A stretch of 64,000 nucleotides of DNA from Anaerotignum propionicum DSM 1682 (lineage in GTDB: Bacteria > Bacillota > Clostridia > Lachnospirales > Anaerotignaceae): contig NZ_CP014223.1 in NCBI RefSeq assembly GCF_001561955.1, positions 2,170,001-2,234,000 on the forward strand, in the 5' to 3' direction. A model generated the notes under the pieces. It was not told where the DNA came from and searched no databases. It saw nothing but the letters and a program-made list of their open reading frames with translations. The translations under genes and the position numbers were made by a program. This document shows, piece after piece, positions 8,572-18,145 of the stretch (the first letter of the stretch is position 1; each line of letters begins with the position of its first letter).

Positions 8572-9846
8572 ATGTTAACTTCTATCGTTGGAACCAACTG
8601 GGGAGATGAGGGCAAAGGTCGTATGGTTGACCTGCTTTCACATGATTATGATATTGTTTGCAGATATCAGGGCGGTAATAACGCCGGGCATACCGTAATT
8701 AACCATTTAGGAAAATTTGTTTTAAATCTTCTTCCTTCCGGCATTTTGCGGGAAGATGTAGTAAACATCATGGGAAATGGCATGGCTATTGACCTTGAGC
8801 ATCTTTATCATGAGGTTGACCGCTTGAAAAGCGCCGGCGTAAAAATCACAGCCGAGAACCTGAAAATCAGTGACAAGGCCATCATTTGCCTACCTTATCA
8901 TAAGCTATTGGATTGCTTGGAGGAGGATCGCCTAGGGGATGCCAAGTTTGGCTCAACCCGTAGAGGTATCTCCCCAGTTTACGGCGATAAATATATGAAA
9001 AAATGCTTACGTATGGGTGATTTGCTCCATCCTGAAACTTATCCAGCTACACTCAAAAATCTGGTGGCTTATAAAAATCTGGTTATCGAAGGTGTTTATC
9101 ATGCTGCCCCCGTTCAGTATGAAGAAGTTTTGCAGTGGTTGGATACCTTTGGTACGCCTTTCAAGGATAACATTATTGACACCGGCTTGTACATTACAGA
9201 GGCCGAAAAAGCAGGCAAGAAAATTATGTTTGAAGCGCAGTTAGGTGCACTGAGAGATATCGATTTTGGTATCTATCCTTTCACCTCTTCATCTTCAACC
9301 ATTGCTGCCTATGCGCCTATTGGTGCAGGTGTTCCCAACTTGCAGTTGGATAGCGTTATCGGTATCATGAAGGCTTATTCCAGCTGCGTTGGTGAAGGTC
9401 CTTTTACCTGTGAAATGTTTGGTGCAGGGGCAGATGCCTTAAGAGAAGCCGGCGGAGAATATGGTGCTGCAACAGGCAGACCTCGTCGTGTAGGTCCCTT
9501 TGATGTTGTAGCAAGCCGTTACGGCATTCGTGTACAGGGATGTAGTGAAATCGCATTGACAAAAATGGACGTTTTATCTTATTTAGATGAAATTCCCGTA
9601 TGCACAAAATATAAAATCAATGGAGAAGAAGTAACAGAATTCCCTTACTCCGCTGTTTTGAAAGATGCAGAACCCATTGTTGAAACCATAAAGGGTTGGA
9701 ACTGTGATATCAGCGGATGCCGTAGTGTTGCAGATTTACCAAAAGAAGCTCTTGATTATGTCAAATATATTGAAGAAGCCGTTGGTTGCCCCATAAAGTA
9801 TGTTTCCGTTGGAGCAGAAAGAGATGCATATATTACTATGTTTTAA
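8572..9846 (+). CDS. purA: Adenylosuccinate synthetase
   Basis: A 424-residue enzyme joining IMP and aspartate with GTP to form adenylosuccinate, the first committed step of AMP synthesis, in the cytosol. The N-terminal GTP-binding loop is GTNWGDEGKGR, with the catalytic Asp in WGDEGK and the switch region GNNAGHTV. The motif GSTRRGISPVYGDK follows near residue 130, and TGRPRRVGPFD near residue 300. The length is normal. The start ATG 8572 follows AAGGAGG, behind a clear sigma-A promoter. The ANTAR regulator gene 27 bp downstream probably shares the transcript. Confidence 0.97.
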   Translation: MLTSIVGTNWGDEGKGRMVDLLSHDYDIVCRYQGGNNAGHTVINHLGKFVLNLLPSGILREDVVNIMGNGMAIDLEHLYHEVDRLKSAGVKITAENLKISDKAIICLPYHKLLDCLEEDRLGDAKFGSTRRGISPVYGDKYMKKCLRMGDLLHPETYPATLKNLVAYKNLVIEGVYHAAPVQYEEVLQWLDTFGTPFKDNIIDTGLYITEAEKAGKKIMFEAQLGALRDIDFGIYPFTSSSSTIAAYAPIGAGVPNLQLDSVIGIMKAYSSCVGEGPFTCEMFGAGADALREAGGEYGAATGRPRRVGPFDVVASRYGIRVQGCSEIALTKMDVLSYLDEIPVCTKYKINGEEVTEFPYSAVLKDAEPIVETIKGWNCDISGCRSVADLPKEALDYVKYIEEAVGCPIKYVSVGAERDAYITMF

Positions 9847-9873
9847 CAACTAAAAATTGAAAGGAGGAGCTTT

Positions 9874-10446
9874 ATGAATCAGATATTGATTATAGCAGGA
9901 AAGGAGACGGAGAAAGAAAATTTGGTTGGCCTTTTGGACTACTATTCTTCGTCTCAAATTTTCTACGCTTCCAACAGCAAGCAGGCAAAAGAATTAATTG
10001 CTTCCGAAACACCTTCTCTCATTATCATAAATGCTCCTCTGCCAAGTGAATCCGCCCAGGATTTAGCGATTTTTATGACACAAAGAACAGATGCTTCTGT
10101 TGTATTGTTGCTACCTGAATCCTATAGAAACATAAAGGAATACAGCGGAGAAGACTACGGCATTCTTATTCTTTATAAGCCTTTTAAGCGTTCAGAATTT
10201 GAGCGCACTGTAAAATTTGCAATTGCTTTTGAAAATCGCATTGCAAAAATACAGGAAAAGAATAAAAAGCTTCAAAAGCAGCTTACTGAATTCCGTACTG
10301 TTCACAGGGCAAAATGTCTGTTAATTCAGCATCTGCACATGACTGAGCCTCAGGCCCATCGCTATATTGAAAAGCATGCCATGGATTGCAGACAAAGTAA
10401 GCTGGAAGTTGCAAACAATATTTTAAAATCTTATCACGAAATATAA
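9874..10446 (+). CDS. ANTAR-domain antitermination regulator with non-canonical receiver
   Basis: A 190-residue protein with an N-terminal receiver-like domain (1-120), a coiled coil (about 128-145) and a C-terminal ANTAR domain (about 135-190, with Lys-Cys-Leu-Leu and AHRYIEKHAMD). ANTAR domains bind paired RNA hairpins and prevent terminator formation. The residue at the usual phospho-acceptor position is Asn (IIINAPLP), so classical phosphorylation is unlikely, although the conserved Lys (YKPF) is present. The gene lies 27 bp after purA with a GGAGG site and is probably co-transcribed. I saw no obvious paired-hairpin target within the window. Confidence 0.88.
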   Translation: MNQILIIAGKETEKENLVGLLDYYSSSQIFYASNSKQAKELIASETPSLIIINAPLPSESAQDLAIFMTQRTDASVVLLLPESYRNIKEYSGEDYGILILYKPFKRSEFERTVKFAIAFENRIAKIQEKNKKLQKQLTEFRTVHRAKCLLIQHLHMTEPQAHRYIEKHAMDCRQSKLEVANNILKSYHEI

Positions 10447-10455
10447 ACTTAAATG

Positions 10456-10491
10456 GCGATATCCAAGTAATTAGGGATGTCGCTGTTTTTT
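10456..10491 (+). terminator. Intrinsic terminator after ANTAR gene
   Basis: GCGATATCC (10456-10464) pairs with GGATGTCGC (10475-10483), followed by TGTTTTTT. It ends the purA-ANTAR unit. Confidence 0.8.
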
Positions 10492-10947
10492 ATTTCTTAT
10501 ACTAAATGTCCGTTGTTTTTTGTTGATAAGAATAAAATTTTGCAATATAATGTGTACAAGGACTTAAAGAACAAAGGTCAAGGAAGAAAATTTTTCTTTG
10601 CTCAATAGATTTGATATCAAATATGCAGAAAACTAAAATTTGAAAGTTCGCTTTTCTTATGAATTTATATGTATATAGACATTCATTAAATTAAGCAACG
10701 CTGAAAACCAAGTCCAATATTTTTGAAAAGAAGTGGCCTCAAAATTATAATATTCAGTAAAATTAAACATACCATTCCATGCAAAGAAGATTATAAAAAT
10801 ATGGCTTTAAAAGGTGAACATGTAAAAGTCCCTTCCGTGGAAGAAGTTTAACGTTTCTTACCATCTAAAATACACAAACGTTTTAGTTATTCACAAAGTT
10901 ATCAGACACTTACTTGAATAAGTAAACAACAAAATCGGAGGAATACA
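10492..10947. other. Intergenic region, nothing recognised
   Basis: A 456-bp AT-rich stretch with stop codons in all frames. Short ORF-like pieces exist near 10790-10850 but have no start or family resemblance. It presumably contains the promoter of the cyclase-family gene. Confidence 0.45.
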
Positions 10948-11505
10948 ATGCTAATTGATATCACGTTAAAAATCACACCAAAAATGGTTTTTGATGCTCA
11001 AGGGAATGAGAAAAAAGCTCTCTTTGGACACTTAGGAACCCATTTTGATGTGATGAACAAAGAGTTTCCTTTAGAATATATGGAGCGCAATGCAATTGTC
11101 TTTGATGTCAGCCAAATTGTAAATCGAGAAATTGAAACATTAGATATTGACTTAGAAAAGGTAAAATCAGAAATGTTTATTGCTTTTTACACTGGCTTTA
11201 TTGAAAAAGTAGGCTACGGTAGCCATGCCTATTTTTCTGAGCATCCTCAGCTTTCTGTCGACTTAATTGAAGCATTGGTGGAAAAAGGTGTTTCTATCAT
11301 TGGAATTGATTTTGCTGGGGTTCGCCGTGGGCAGGAGCATACCCCAATGGATCAATTTTGCGCCGAAAGAGGACTTTTCATAGTGGAAAACTTGTGTAAT
11401 CTTTCAGATTTACTCAAGTATGGCATTTATTTTCAAGCCTATATATGCCCTATGAATTTTGCGGAAATGACAGGCTTACCTTGCCGTGTAGTTGCAAAGC
11501 TGTAA
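10948..11505 (+). CDS. Cyclase-family (kynurenine-formamidase-like) metal hydrolase
   Basis: A 185-residue protein of the cyclase family (PF04199). The metal-binding signature appears as HLGTHFD (residues about 29-35), and a second conserved segment as IGIDFAGVRRGQEHTPMD, which supplies further His and Asp ligands. Family members include bacterial arylformamidases and isatin hydrolase; the reaction here cannot be told. It is slightly shorter than typical (about 205-220 residues) because the N-terminal loop is brief. The start ATG 10948 has CGGAGG upstream. It is monocistronic, with a shared terminator downstream. Confidence 0.82.
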   Translation: MLIDITLKITPKMVFDAQGNEKKALFGHLGTHFDVMNKEFPLEYMERNAIVFDVSQIVNREIETLDIDLEKVKSEMFIAFYTGFIEKVGYGSHAYFSEHPQLSVDLIEALVEKGVSIIGIDFAGVRRGQEHTPMDQFCAERGLFIVENLCNLSDLLKYGIYFQAYICPMNFAEMTGLPCRVVAKL

Positions 11506-11612
11506 GAAGTGTTAATTTAAGCTCATACACTTACTATATATGTTCCCTTTCCATTTAAGGAGGGGCATTGTCAAGATTCCTATTCCATTCCTCCTCTTTA
11601 CAGTACATAAAA

Positions 11613-11644
11613 AGGGACATCCTTAAATTCAATTGGATGTCCCT
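11613..11644. terminator. Bidirectional intrinsic terminator
   Basis: A perfect 10-bp stem: AGGGACATCC (11613-11622) with GGATGTCCCT (11635-11644). A run of A precedes it and T-rich sequence follows, so it can serve the cyclase gene and the convergent holA. Confidence 0.85.
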
Positions 11645-11653
11645 ATCCTTATT

Positions 11654-12670
11654 TTACCCACTGGTTCTCAGCGCTTTACTGCTATATTTCATAATCAGCA
11701 GTTCCACAGCCCCTTCTTCAGCGGCTCGCCCTGTCTTTATGTCCAAATCCGTCTTCAAGCAATCCTCAAGAGCCATTTTCCATTCTTCCTTCGAAAAACG
11801 TTTTGCCTGTCTAACATATTCTTTTACAGCAAAATCTCTGATTTCCAGCTTCTGCCCAATTTCAACATAGGATAATCCATCTTCAAACAAAAGGGAACTG
11901 GTAAAAATCATTCGAAATTGCCTTGTAATCAAGGAAAGTACCATATAAGGCGATTCTTTTAAAAGTAATAAATTCCGATAAATGGATATAGCCTTTGCCG
12001 GCTTTTCCTCTGCTACGGCACGAACCAAATCAAACACCTTTGCCTCCAACGAGGGCGTGGTGACTTCCTTCACATCCTCTATTTCAATACTGCCTTGGTT
12101 ACCTTTATAAGAAATTAGCTTTTGCAGCTCTCGTATGATATTTTCCATATCACTTTCAACGGTCTGAAGAAAGAACTGTATGACACTATTTTCAATGGAA
12201 ACCCCATTTTTGGCACATTCTTTTTTCAACCAAGCTGTTAATTCCTTTTCAGTGGGCGTTTTAAACTCAACGGCTTCTCCATTTTTCGTTACAGCTTTGT
12301 AAAGGCGACTATTTTTTTCAACCTTTTCTTCTATAAAAAGAATGCACACGCTTTCAGGCAAATTTGAGAAATAGTCAAGCAATTTCTCCCCTTCCTCCTT
12401 AGCATTTCCTTTTTGAAAGAAACCACTGTTTTTAATGGTAATCAGTCGTTTTTCATTTAAAAAAGGTAATGTATCAGCAGCATCCATAATTGCGTCAGCA
12501 CTTGCCCGCTTTTCCTCAAAAATATCGTGGTTCATCATTTCAGAACCGGAAGATAATATTGCATCCATAAGTGCCTTCTCATAATTTTTAATTAAATAGG
12601 TTTCGGAGCCATAAAATAGATAACAACTCAAAAACTCACCGTTTTTCCATTGTTTTTTTAATTCCTTCAT
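11654..12670 (-). CDS. holA: DNA polymerase III subunit delta
   Basis: A 338-residue clamp-loader delta subunit, which opens the beta clamp for loading at the replication fork. The conserved N terminus (LSCYLFYGSETYLIKNYEKAL) is followed by the AAA+-like fold without a Walker A motif, as expected for delta, and a C-terminal helical collar. The start is ATG 12670 with GGGAGG upstream; the longer frame lies inside comEC. It overlaps the 3' end of comEC by 35 bp. The comEC-holA pairing is common in Firmicutes and supports both calls. Confidence 0.95.
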   Translation of the reverse strand: MKELKKQWKNGEFLSCYLFYGSETYLIKNYEKALMDAILSSGSEMMNHDIFEEKRASADAIMDAADTLPFLNEKRLITIKNSGFFQKGNAKEEGEKLLDYFSNLPESVCILFIEEKVEKNSRLYKAVTKNGEAVEFKTPTEKELTAWLKKECAKNGVSIENSVIQFFLQTVESDMENIIRELQKLISYKGNQGSIEIEDVKEVTTPSLEAKVFDLVRAVAEEKPAKAISIYRNLLLLKESPYMVLSLITRQFRMIFTSSLLFEDGLSYVEIGQKLEIRDFAVKEYVRQAKRFSKEEWKMALEDCLKTDLDIKTGRAAEEGAVELLIMKYSSKALRTSG

Positions 12671-14990
12671 AAACTGCCTCCCTTTCTGCAACAGCATCCA
12701 ATTCATAGCTGCCCTTTGGAGATATTTCCGCTAAAATAGTTCCCTGCTTATCCGTTCGATAAACAGTGATCCTCTGTTCATTCACTCTATTTAATGTATC
12801 TTCATGGGGGTGACCATATCGATTCTCGTTGCCGCAGGATATGATACCCACCTGAGGGGCAACAGCCTCTAAAAAAGCTTCACAGCTTGAATTTTTTGAA
12901 CCGTGATGTCCCAGTTTTAAAATTTGCGCCGAAACATCCACTCCTTTTGTAAGAAGAATTCTCTCGTCCTCCACTGCTGCATCTCCAGTGAACAAAATCT
13001 TTGTTCCACCATAGTCGTATTTTAAAACCAGTGATCCATGGTTATCATTTTCGCCAATAAATTTCACACCATCGGGAGGATAATAACAAGAAATCTCTCC
13101 GCGGTTCCCCCAATTTGATATGTCATTTTCCTTCACAGTATACAGCATAATTCCCTGTTTTTCCAATACTTCTTTTAAGAGATGCCATTTTTCCATATCA
13201 GAACAAGGATACTCCGACAGATATACGGCTTTTGTGGGTAAGCTTTGGCAAAGCTCAACAACGCCAATCATATGATCGGAATCAAAATGGGTTAAAAAAA
13301 TTCCATCCAATTCCTTTACTCCCAGATATTCTAAATAAGGCTTTACTACTTTCATTCCCGAATTCTTCCCTATTTCCGTACCGAACCAGCCGCCGCCATC
13401 AATCACCACAGCTCTACCATCGTAAGTAGAAATAACCGTGGAATCCCCTTGTCCCACATCCAAAAAGGCGACGGTATTCTTATGAAAAATCATCCTATTC
13501 CCAAATGCAGAAAATCCCAAAGCAATCATTGCACAAAGGATGGCTTTTTCATTGCATAACTTCCTACCGTAAAAACTACACATATACAAAATAATATAAT
13601 ATATCGCAATGGTAAGCAGGGAAGGCGCTCCAATCAATAGATAGCCTCCGGGAACAGAAACCCCAATGGTGCATACTATTTGATAAAACTTTAAAATCCC
13701 GTAGGCTCCTCCTGCGGAAATTGCTGCTATGGGCGGAAAAATCAGCCCCCCTATCCCCGTTAAAAAAGCGAAGAAAAGCAAAGGAGCACAAAGAGGCAAA
13801 ACCAGTAAATTTAAAAAAACGCCAATCAAAGAAATATGAAAAAAATGATATGCCACAAGGGGATAGCTAAACAGCGATGCATATAAAGAAAGAATGAAAG
13901 TTTTCTTCATTTTGCTCATAATATCTGTTTCGTTGGAAACAACCTGTAAACCCATCCAAATGCCCACCACAGTAATAAATGATAGCTGAAAACCTGCATT
14001 CCATAAATATAACGGCTGATAAAGTAAAAGAAAGAGGGCGGCAATAGCCACATTGTTCAACATATCACTTCTTCTAAAGAAAACCCGCCCAAGTAAAGCT
14101 ACAGTAATCATAATGACCGCTCTAACTGAGGAAGGGGAAAATCCTGTAAAAATCAAAAAAAACAAGCAGCAGGCTATAGTGACCAATGACACTGTCCGCT
14201 TACTCTGCTTCAAGCATTTTTCCATAAGAAAATGAATCAAGAGCACAAAGATAGAAACGTGAAGACCTGAAACGCAGAGAATATGATTGATTCCAGCTTT
14301 TATGTATAAATCTCTGGTTTCTTGGTCTATATCATCCCTCTCCCCCGTTACCATTGCTTTTAGTATCCCACTTTCTCTCTGAGGTAGAACCGTATCGAAC
14401 ACAGCAAAGACCCGTTGTTTTATCTCTTGCAATTTCATAAAAAGATTTTTGTTTTCACCAATCTTCTCAATCATCTCAGGATACATTTTGTAATCAATAC
14501 TCTTTGTCTTTAGATATAACCTCTCATCGTAACCACCAGGAACTGTTTTCCCTTCTAAGGGCAAAACCGCTCCTGTAATCAAAATTTCATCTCCAATTTG
14601 AAAGGAATTCTCTCCTGTCCAAATTGCATATAGTCCTACTGTCTTATTCTGCTCTTCTTGAAAAGGCAGCTGCAAACGCATAAACAGCTTTTGATTTCCT
14701 GAGGAAGTTTTCCCTTCCTCAAAAATTATCCCCTCATATTTGACAAAGTCTTGTCCCTCTAATCCTGAATAGGAGGGTTTCACAGCATCTCCTGCTAAAA
14801 AAAAGCCAAGGATCACCATTACAATAAATGTGCCTGCCATTTTTATGTTCTTTTTCATCACAAAATGTGAAATTAGTAGAAGAGAAAAAACGAAAAAAGC
14901 GAGGCATATCTCTTTAGATATACCTAGCCGCATATATATTCCACACATCATGAATATCAGTGCCCAAAGGGCCGGTCTTTTTATTTTCAT
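12636..14990 (-). CDS. comEC: ComEC/Rec2 competence DNA-uptake channel
   Basis: A 784-residue polytopic protein. It has N-terminal helices, a soluble OB-like DUF4131 region (about 50-200), the Competence helical block (about 225-480, with HILCVSGLHVSIFVLL), and a C-terminal metallo-beta-lactamase-like domain (about 510-760) with FLDVGQGDSTVI, HFDSDHMIG and KLGHHGSKNS. ComEC carries single-stranded DNA across the membrane during transformation. The length is complete. It lies downstream of a GerMN gene with a 9-bp gap and overlaps holA. comEA is nearby but separated by three other genes. Confidence 0.95.
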   Translation of the reverse strand: MKIKRPALWALIFMMCGIYMRLGISKEICLAFFVFSLLLISHFVMKKNIKMAGTFIVMVILGFFLAGDAVKPSYSGLEGQDFVKYEGIIFEEGKTSSGNQKLFMRLQLPFQEEQNKTVGLYAIWTGENSFQIGDEILITGAVLPLEGKTVPGGYDERLYLKTKSIDYKMYPEMIEKIGENKNLFMKLQEIKQRVFAVFDTVLPQRESGILKAMVTGERDDIDQETRDLYIKAGINHILCVSGLHVSIFVLLIHFLMEKCLKQSKRTVSLVTIACCLFFLIFTGFSPSSVRAVIMITVALLGRVFFRRSDMLNNVAIAALFLLLYQPLYLWNAGFQLSFITVVGIWMGLQVVSNETDIMSKMKKTFILSLYASLFSYPLVAYHFFHISLIGVFLNLLVLPLCAPLLFFAFLTGIGGLIFPPIAAISAGGAYGILKFYQIVCTIGVSVPGGYLLIGAPSLLTIAIYYIILYMCSFYGRKLCNEKAILCAMIALGFSAFGNRMIFHKNTVAFLDVGQGDSTVISTYDGRAVVIDGGGWFGTEIGKNSGMKVVKPYLEYLGVKELDGIFLTHFDSDHMIGVVELCQSLPTKAVYLSEYPCSDMEKWHLLKEVLEKQGIMLYTVKENDISNWGNRGEISCYYPPDGVKFIGENDNHGSLVLKYDYGGTKILFTGDAAVEDERILLTKGVDVSAQILKLGHHGSKNSSCEAFLEAVAPQVGIISCGNENRYGHPHEDTLNRVNEQRITVYRTDKQGTILAEISPKGSYELDAVAEREAVYEGIKKTMEKR

Positions 14991-14999
14991 AGCAATATC

Positions 15000-15950
15000 T
15001 TAACTTACCGTTTTTAAACTCTTAACAGCAACAAAAGGGGTGCTAAAATCAATATGGCCTTTGAAGGCCTCTACTTTTTCCCCCTCAATCAGAAATTGAA
15101 CCTTTTTCACATTATCCAACTCTGAAAGAGAATTAACAATAGAGTAGATTGTAAGCAATTCTCCTGTTGAGCCTCCATTGTGTTTTGCAACAAATTCCTG
15201 ACTTAAGTTTACATAGCAAACACCATCGCTGGTGGTGGTTATATCCATAATTTTTGTTTCAGTTGGTATCGTTGCGTAGTTGCCTTTTTCCTTAGGCCCC
15301 GCTATCAGCTGTTCTAATATTGTTTTTTCTCTTGGTTGATTTGCATTAACTTCAACTACCCGATCTTCCACTATCAAGTCTGTGGCATCGGCATTGGAGA
15401 AATATAATTTCAAAATAGCATATTCCGTTGTGGTAGCTGAAACAGAAGGATCAATCAATACATTCTCACGATTCATTTCCCCATAGACTTCGCCAGTTCT
15501 TGATTTCAGGGGTACACCCTCTACGGTAAACACCACAGAATTCAAAAACTTAAGGGAAGTCAGCGACCATACAATAGATGAGCGGCAAATCACTTCGTCC
15601 ACACTGCTTAAGCCATAGTAAGCGGAATTAAAGTCTATCGTAGCAACATTTTCTGCGATGACAACAGAGTTTACTCCCAAAGCCGGAGGAATCGTAGGTT
15701 TAATTCCATCTGACTTCACTCCAGCTCTTAAATCCTCCAAAATTGCATGGATCATATCAACCTCAGACCCCGTCTGGATATCTATTTCCGTTGCTTTCAT
15801 TTTTCCATTGGCACTCATATAGTAAAGCTCAGTGGTACTTTCCCCATCATCAAAGAATTGTTCCTTTAAAAATAAACCCACTGAAACGATAACCAGTAAA
15901 GCCATCCCTACAATTACAATAATAGAAATTACTTTTTTTAGTTTTGCCAA
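15000..15950 (-). CDS. GerMN-domain protein (spore germination GerM-like)
   Basis: A 316-residue protein with one N-terminal membrane anchor (residues about 7-28) and two tandem GerMN domains (about 55-165 and 190-300). Each has the pattern of a short strand followed by an ILEDL- or ILEQL-type helix and VVFTVEG- or VQFLIEG-type ends. In Bacillus, GerM stabilises the SpoIIIA-SpoIIQ complex and affects spore cortex and germination. The domain is also found in lipoproteins of non-spore-formers. It sits in a block with the two-component pair and comEC. There is no lipobox Cys, so it is a membrane-anchored extracytoplasmic protein. Confidence 0.85.
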   Translation of the reverse strand: MAKLKKVISIIVIVGMALLVIVSVGLFLKEQFFDDGESTTELYYMSANGKMKATEIDIQTGSEVDMIHAILEDLRAGVKSDGIKPTIPPALGVNSVVIAENVATIDFNSAYYGLSSVDEVICRSSIVWSLTSLKFLNSVVFTVEGVPLKSRTGEVYGEMNRENVLIDPSVSATTTEYAILKLYFSNADATDLIVEDRVVEVNANQPREKTILEQLIAGPKEKGNYATIPTETKIMDITTTSDGVCYVNLSQEFVAKHNGGSTGELLTIYSIVNSLSELDNVKKVQFLIEGEKVEAFKGHIDFSTPFVAVKSLKTVS

Positions 15951-15998
15951 AATCCATCCTCCTTCTTAGCTTTCTATAAAAAGGCCTTATTACAAATT

Positions 15999-17510
15999 TT
16001 ATGATACATTTTGACGTATCGGAATTCGCACCAATATGGTAGTACCTTCATCCTCCTTGCTGTAAACCTTTATGCTCCCATTGTGCATCATAATTGTACT
16101 ATGGGTGATAGAAAGTCCCAAACCCGTGCCTCCTGTTTCTCTATCTCGAGTTTTGTCTACACGGTAAAATCTCTCAAAAACTCTGGCTACCTCATCATCA
16201 GGAATACCAATTCCTGTATCTGCCACACTAATAAAAACATTTTGATGATCTGCATCCAGTTTCATTTCCACTTCACCGCCCTCAGGCGTATATTTAATTG
16301 CATTATCAACTAAATTTGCAACAGCTAAGGTCAGCTTCATTTCATCTACTGTGGCTGTGATATCTTTTACTTTTTCATAACGAATGTGGATATTTTTTTC
16401 TTTTGCCAAGGGAAGAAGCCTCTTGATAATCCCCTCCAGCATCTCATTCAAATCCAATTCTTTAAAGTTCAAAGGAACCTCTTTTTGATCCAGTTTAACC
16501 AAAGTCAAAAGATCATTAATAATTGCCGCCATTCTATCAACCTCGGAATTAATATCATGGAGAAATTCAACATACATTTCTTTCGGCACATCCTCTTGCA
16601 GTAAGATGGATTCGCTTAAAACCTTAATAGAGCTTAGCGGCGTTTTTAATTCATGAGAAACATTAGAAACAAACTGCTGTCTTGTAGACTCCACCTTCTC
16701 AAGCTGATCCGCCATTTGATTACATGCCAAGGCCAAATCCACCATTTCATTATGAATTTGAGAATGCACCTGAACCCTTTGTTCAAAATGGCCCTCAGAC
16801 ATTTTTTGAATGACTTTGATCAGCTTCTTGATTGGCTCTGTAAAAATTTGAGACATAATAATCATGATGATTATCACAATAATGGCAAGGCCTGCCAAAA
16901 GCAAGTTACCCTTCTTTGCAATATTGCTTACAGTCACCGAAATATCACTCAAATCATCAGAAACCAAAACCACACCCACACGGCTGTTGTTGCTTCCGGA
17001 AATGGAAACTGCCGCATAGACCACGCCATCCTCCTGCACTCTGGCAATATCCTTATTCCCTAAAGCCTCTATGACTTCGGAGATGAAAACCGTCTTTCCA
17101 ACTTCACTGTAACCGGTATCATACACTACCAAGCAAGAGGAATCTAATACCAAAACTCGAAAATCATTTTGATGGCTCATCTCTAGCATGGTCTCTTCCA
17201 ATGAATCCCGATCATCCTTATTAAACATATAATCATGGGAGGTTATCTGCCCGGAGATCACATTTGCCTCGCTGAGTAATTCCTTTTTCCGTTCTTCAAT
17301 AAAATAATCCTGTACGGAATGTAGTATAGTACTTGCAATTAAAAGCAGAGGAACAATACCTACCACAACGTAGGTGGCCAAGAGAATCCAACGCAAGCTA
17401 AGAAAATGAGGTTTCTTCTCTTTCCGTTCAGGTTGTTTACTCTTAATTAAAATAATAACCAACTCCCCATTTTGTAAAAATGTATTTGGGTTCACTGGGA
17501 TTTGCTTCAA
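15999..17510 (-). CDS. Sensor histidine kinase (WalK/PhoR-like)
   Basis: A 503-residue kinase with TM1 (about 41-62), an extracytoplasmic sensing loop, TM2 (about 203-222), HAMP (223-275), HisKA with the phospho-acceptor His286 in VSNVSHELKTPLSS, and an HATPase domain with DTGIGIP and GGTGLGLSI. It would autophosphorylate and pass phosphate to the adjacent response regulator. The start shown is a TTG with GGGAG nearby; it overlaps the regulator gene by 68 bp. A later start near the regulator stop is possible because the first 20 residues are not family-like. No PAS domain lies between HAMP and HisKA, so it differs from classic WalK. Confidence 0.9.
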   Translation of the reverse strand: MKQIPVNPNTFLQNGELVIILIKSKQPERKEKKPHFLSLRWILLATYVVVGIVPLLLIASTILHSVQDYFIEERKKELLSEANVISGQITSHDYMFNKDDRDSLEETMLEMSHQNDFRVLVLDSSCLVVYDTGYSEVGKTVFISEVIEALGNKDIARVQEDGVVYAAVSISGSNNSRVGVVLVSDDLSDISVTVSNIAKKGNLLLAGLAIIVIIIMIIMSQIFTEPIKKLIKVIQKMSEGHFEQRVQVHSQIHNEMVDLALACNQMADQLEKVESTRQQFVSNVSHELKTPLSSIKVLSESILLQEDVPKEMYVEFLHDINSEVDRMAAIINDLLTLVKLDQKEVPLNFKELDLNEMLEGIIKRLLPLAKEKNIHIRYEKVKDITATVDEMKLTLAVANLVDNAIKYTPEGGEVEMKLDADHQNVFISVADTGIGIPDDEVARVFERFYRVDKTRDRETGGTGLGLSITHSTIMMHNGSIKVYSKEDEGTTILVRIPIRQNVS

Positions 17511-18132
17511 TTTTCTCCCTTAGTCGACGGACATGAACATCAACCGTACGCACATCCCCCGGGTAGTCATAACCCCATACAGTATCTAGCAGCTTTTCCC
17601 GGCTGTAAACTTTCCCGGGATTCTCCATCAAAAGCTCCAATAAATCAAATTCCTTGGCTGTAAGATTAATTTCTTTGCCTTGAATAAACACACGGCGGCT
17701 ATCATAAGAAAGTTCCAAGTCCCTTGCCTTTAAAATATTCTTGGCAACACCCTCCGCGGGACCTTTCTTCACACTACGGCGTAAAATAGCTTTGATTCTC
17801 GCCTTCAACTCCAAAATATTAAAGGGTTTTGTAATATAGTCATCCGCACCATACTCCAATCCCATAATTTTATCCATATCTTCGCCTTTTGCCGTAACCA
17901 TAATGATAGGCACCTGAGAAAACTCTCTTACCTGCTGGCAAACCTGCAACCCATCCATTTTGGGCAACATTACGTCCAATACAATCAAATCAAAGCTGGA
18001 GGATTTAATCAACTGCAAGGCTTCCTCGCCATCATAGGCAGGGGTAACCTCCATACCATCTTGCTCCAAAGAGAACTTTATACCTTTTACAATGAGTTTT
18101 TCATCATCCACAACCAAAACATGAAATGCCAT
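17443..18132 (-). CDS. OmpR/PhoB-family response regulator
   Basis: A 229-residue regulator with a receiver domain (1-120: acidic pair DD at 9-10, phospho-acceptor Asp53 in LIVLDVMLPKMD, Lys102 in YITKPF) and an OmpR-type winged helix (about 130-229, ending FTKWGVGYYF). Its closest family look is WalR/YycF or PhoP. It is co-transcribed with and overlaps the kinase gene. The start ATG 18132 has AGGAGG. Targets are unknown; placement beside competence and germination-type genes does not establish a role. Confidence 0.95.
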   Translation of the reverse strand: MAFHVLVVDDEKLIVKGIKFSLEQDGMEVTPAYDGEEALQLIKSSSFDLIVLDVMLPKMDGLQVCQQVREFSQVPIIMVTAKGEDMDKIMGLEYGADDYITKPFNILELKARIKAILRRSVKKGPAEGVAKNILKARDLELSYDSRRVFIQGKEINLTAKEFDLLELLMENPGKVYSREKLLDTVWGYDYPGDVRTVDVHVRRLREKIEANPSEPKYIFTKWGVGYYFN

Positions 18133-18145
18133 AAGAACCTCCTAT

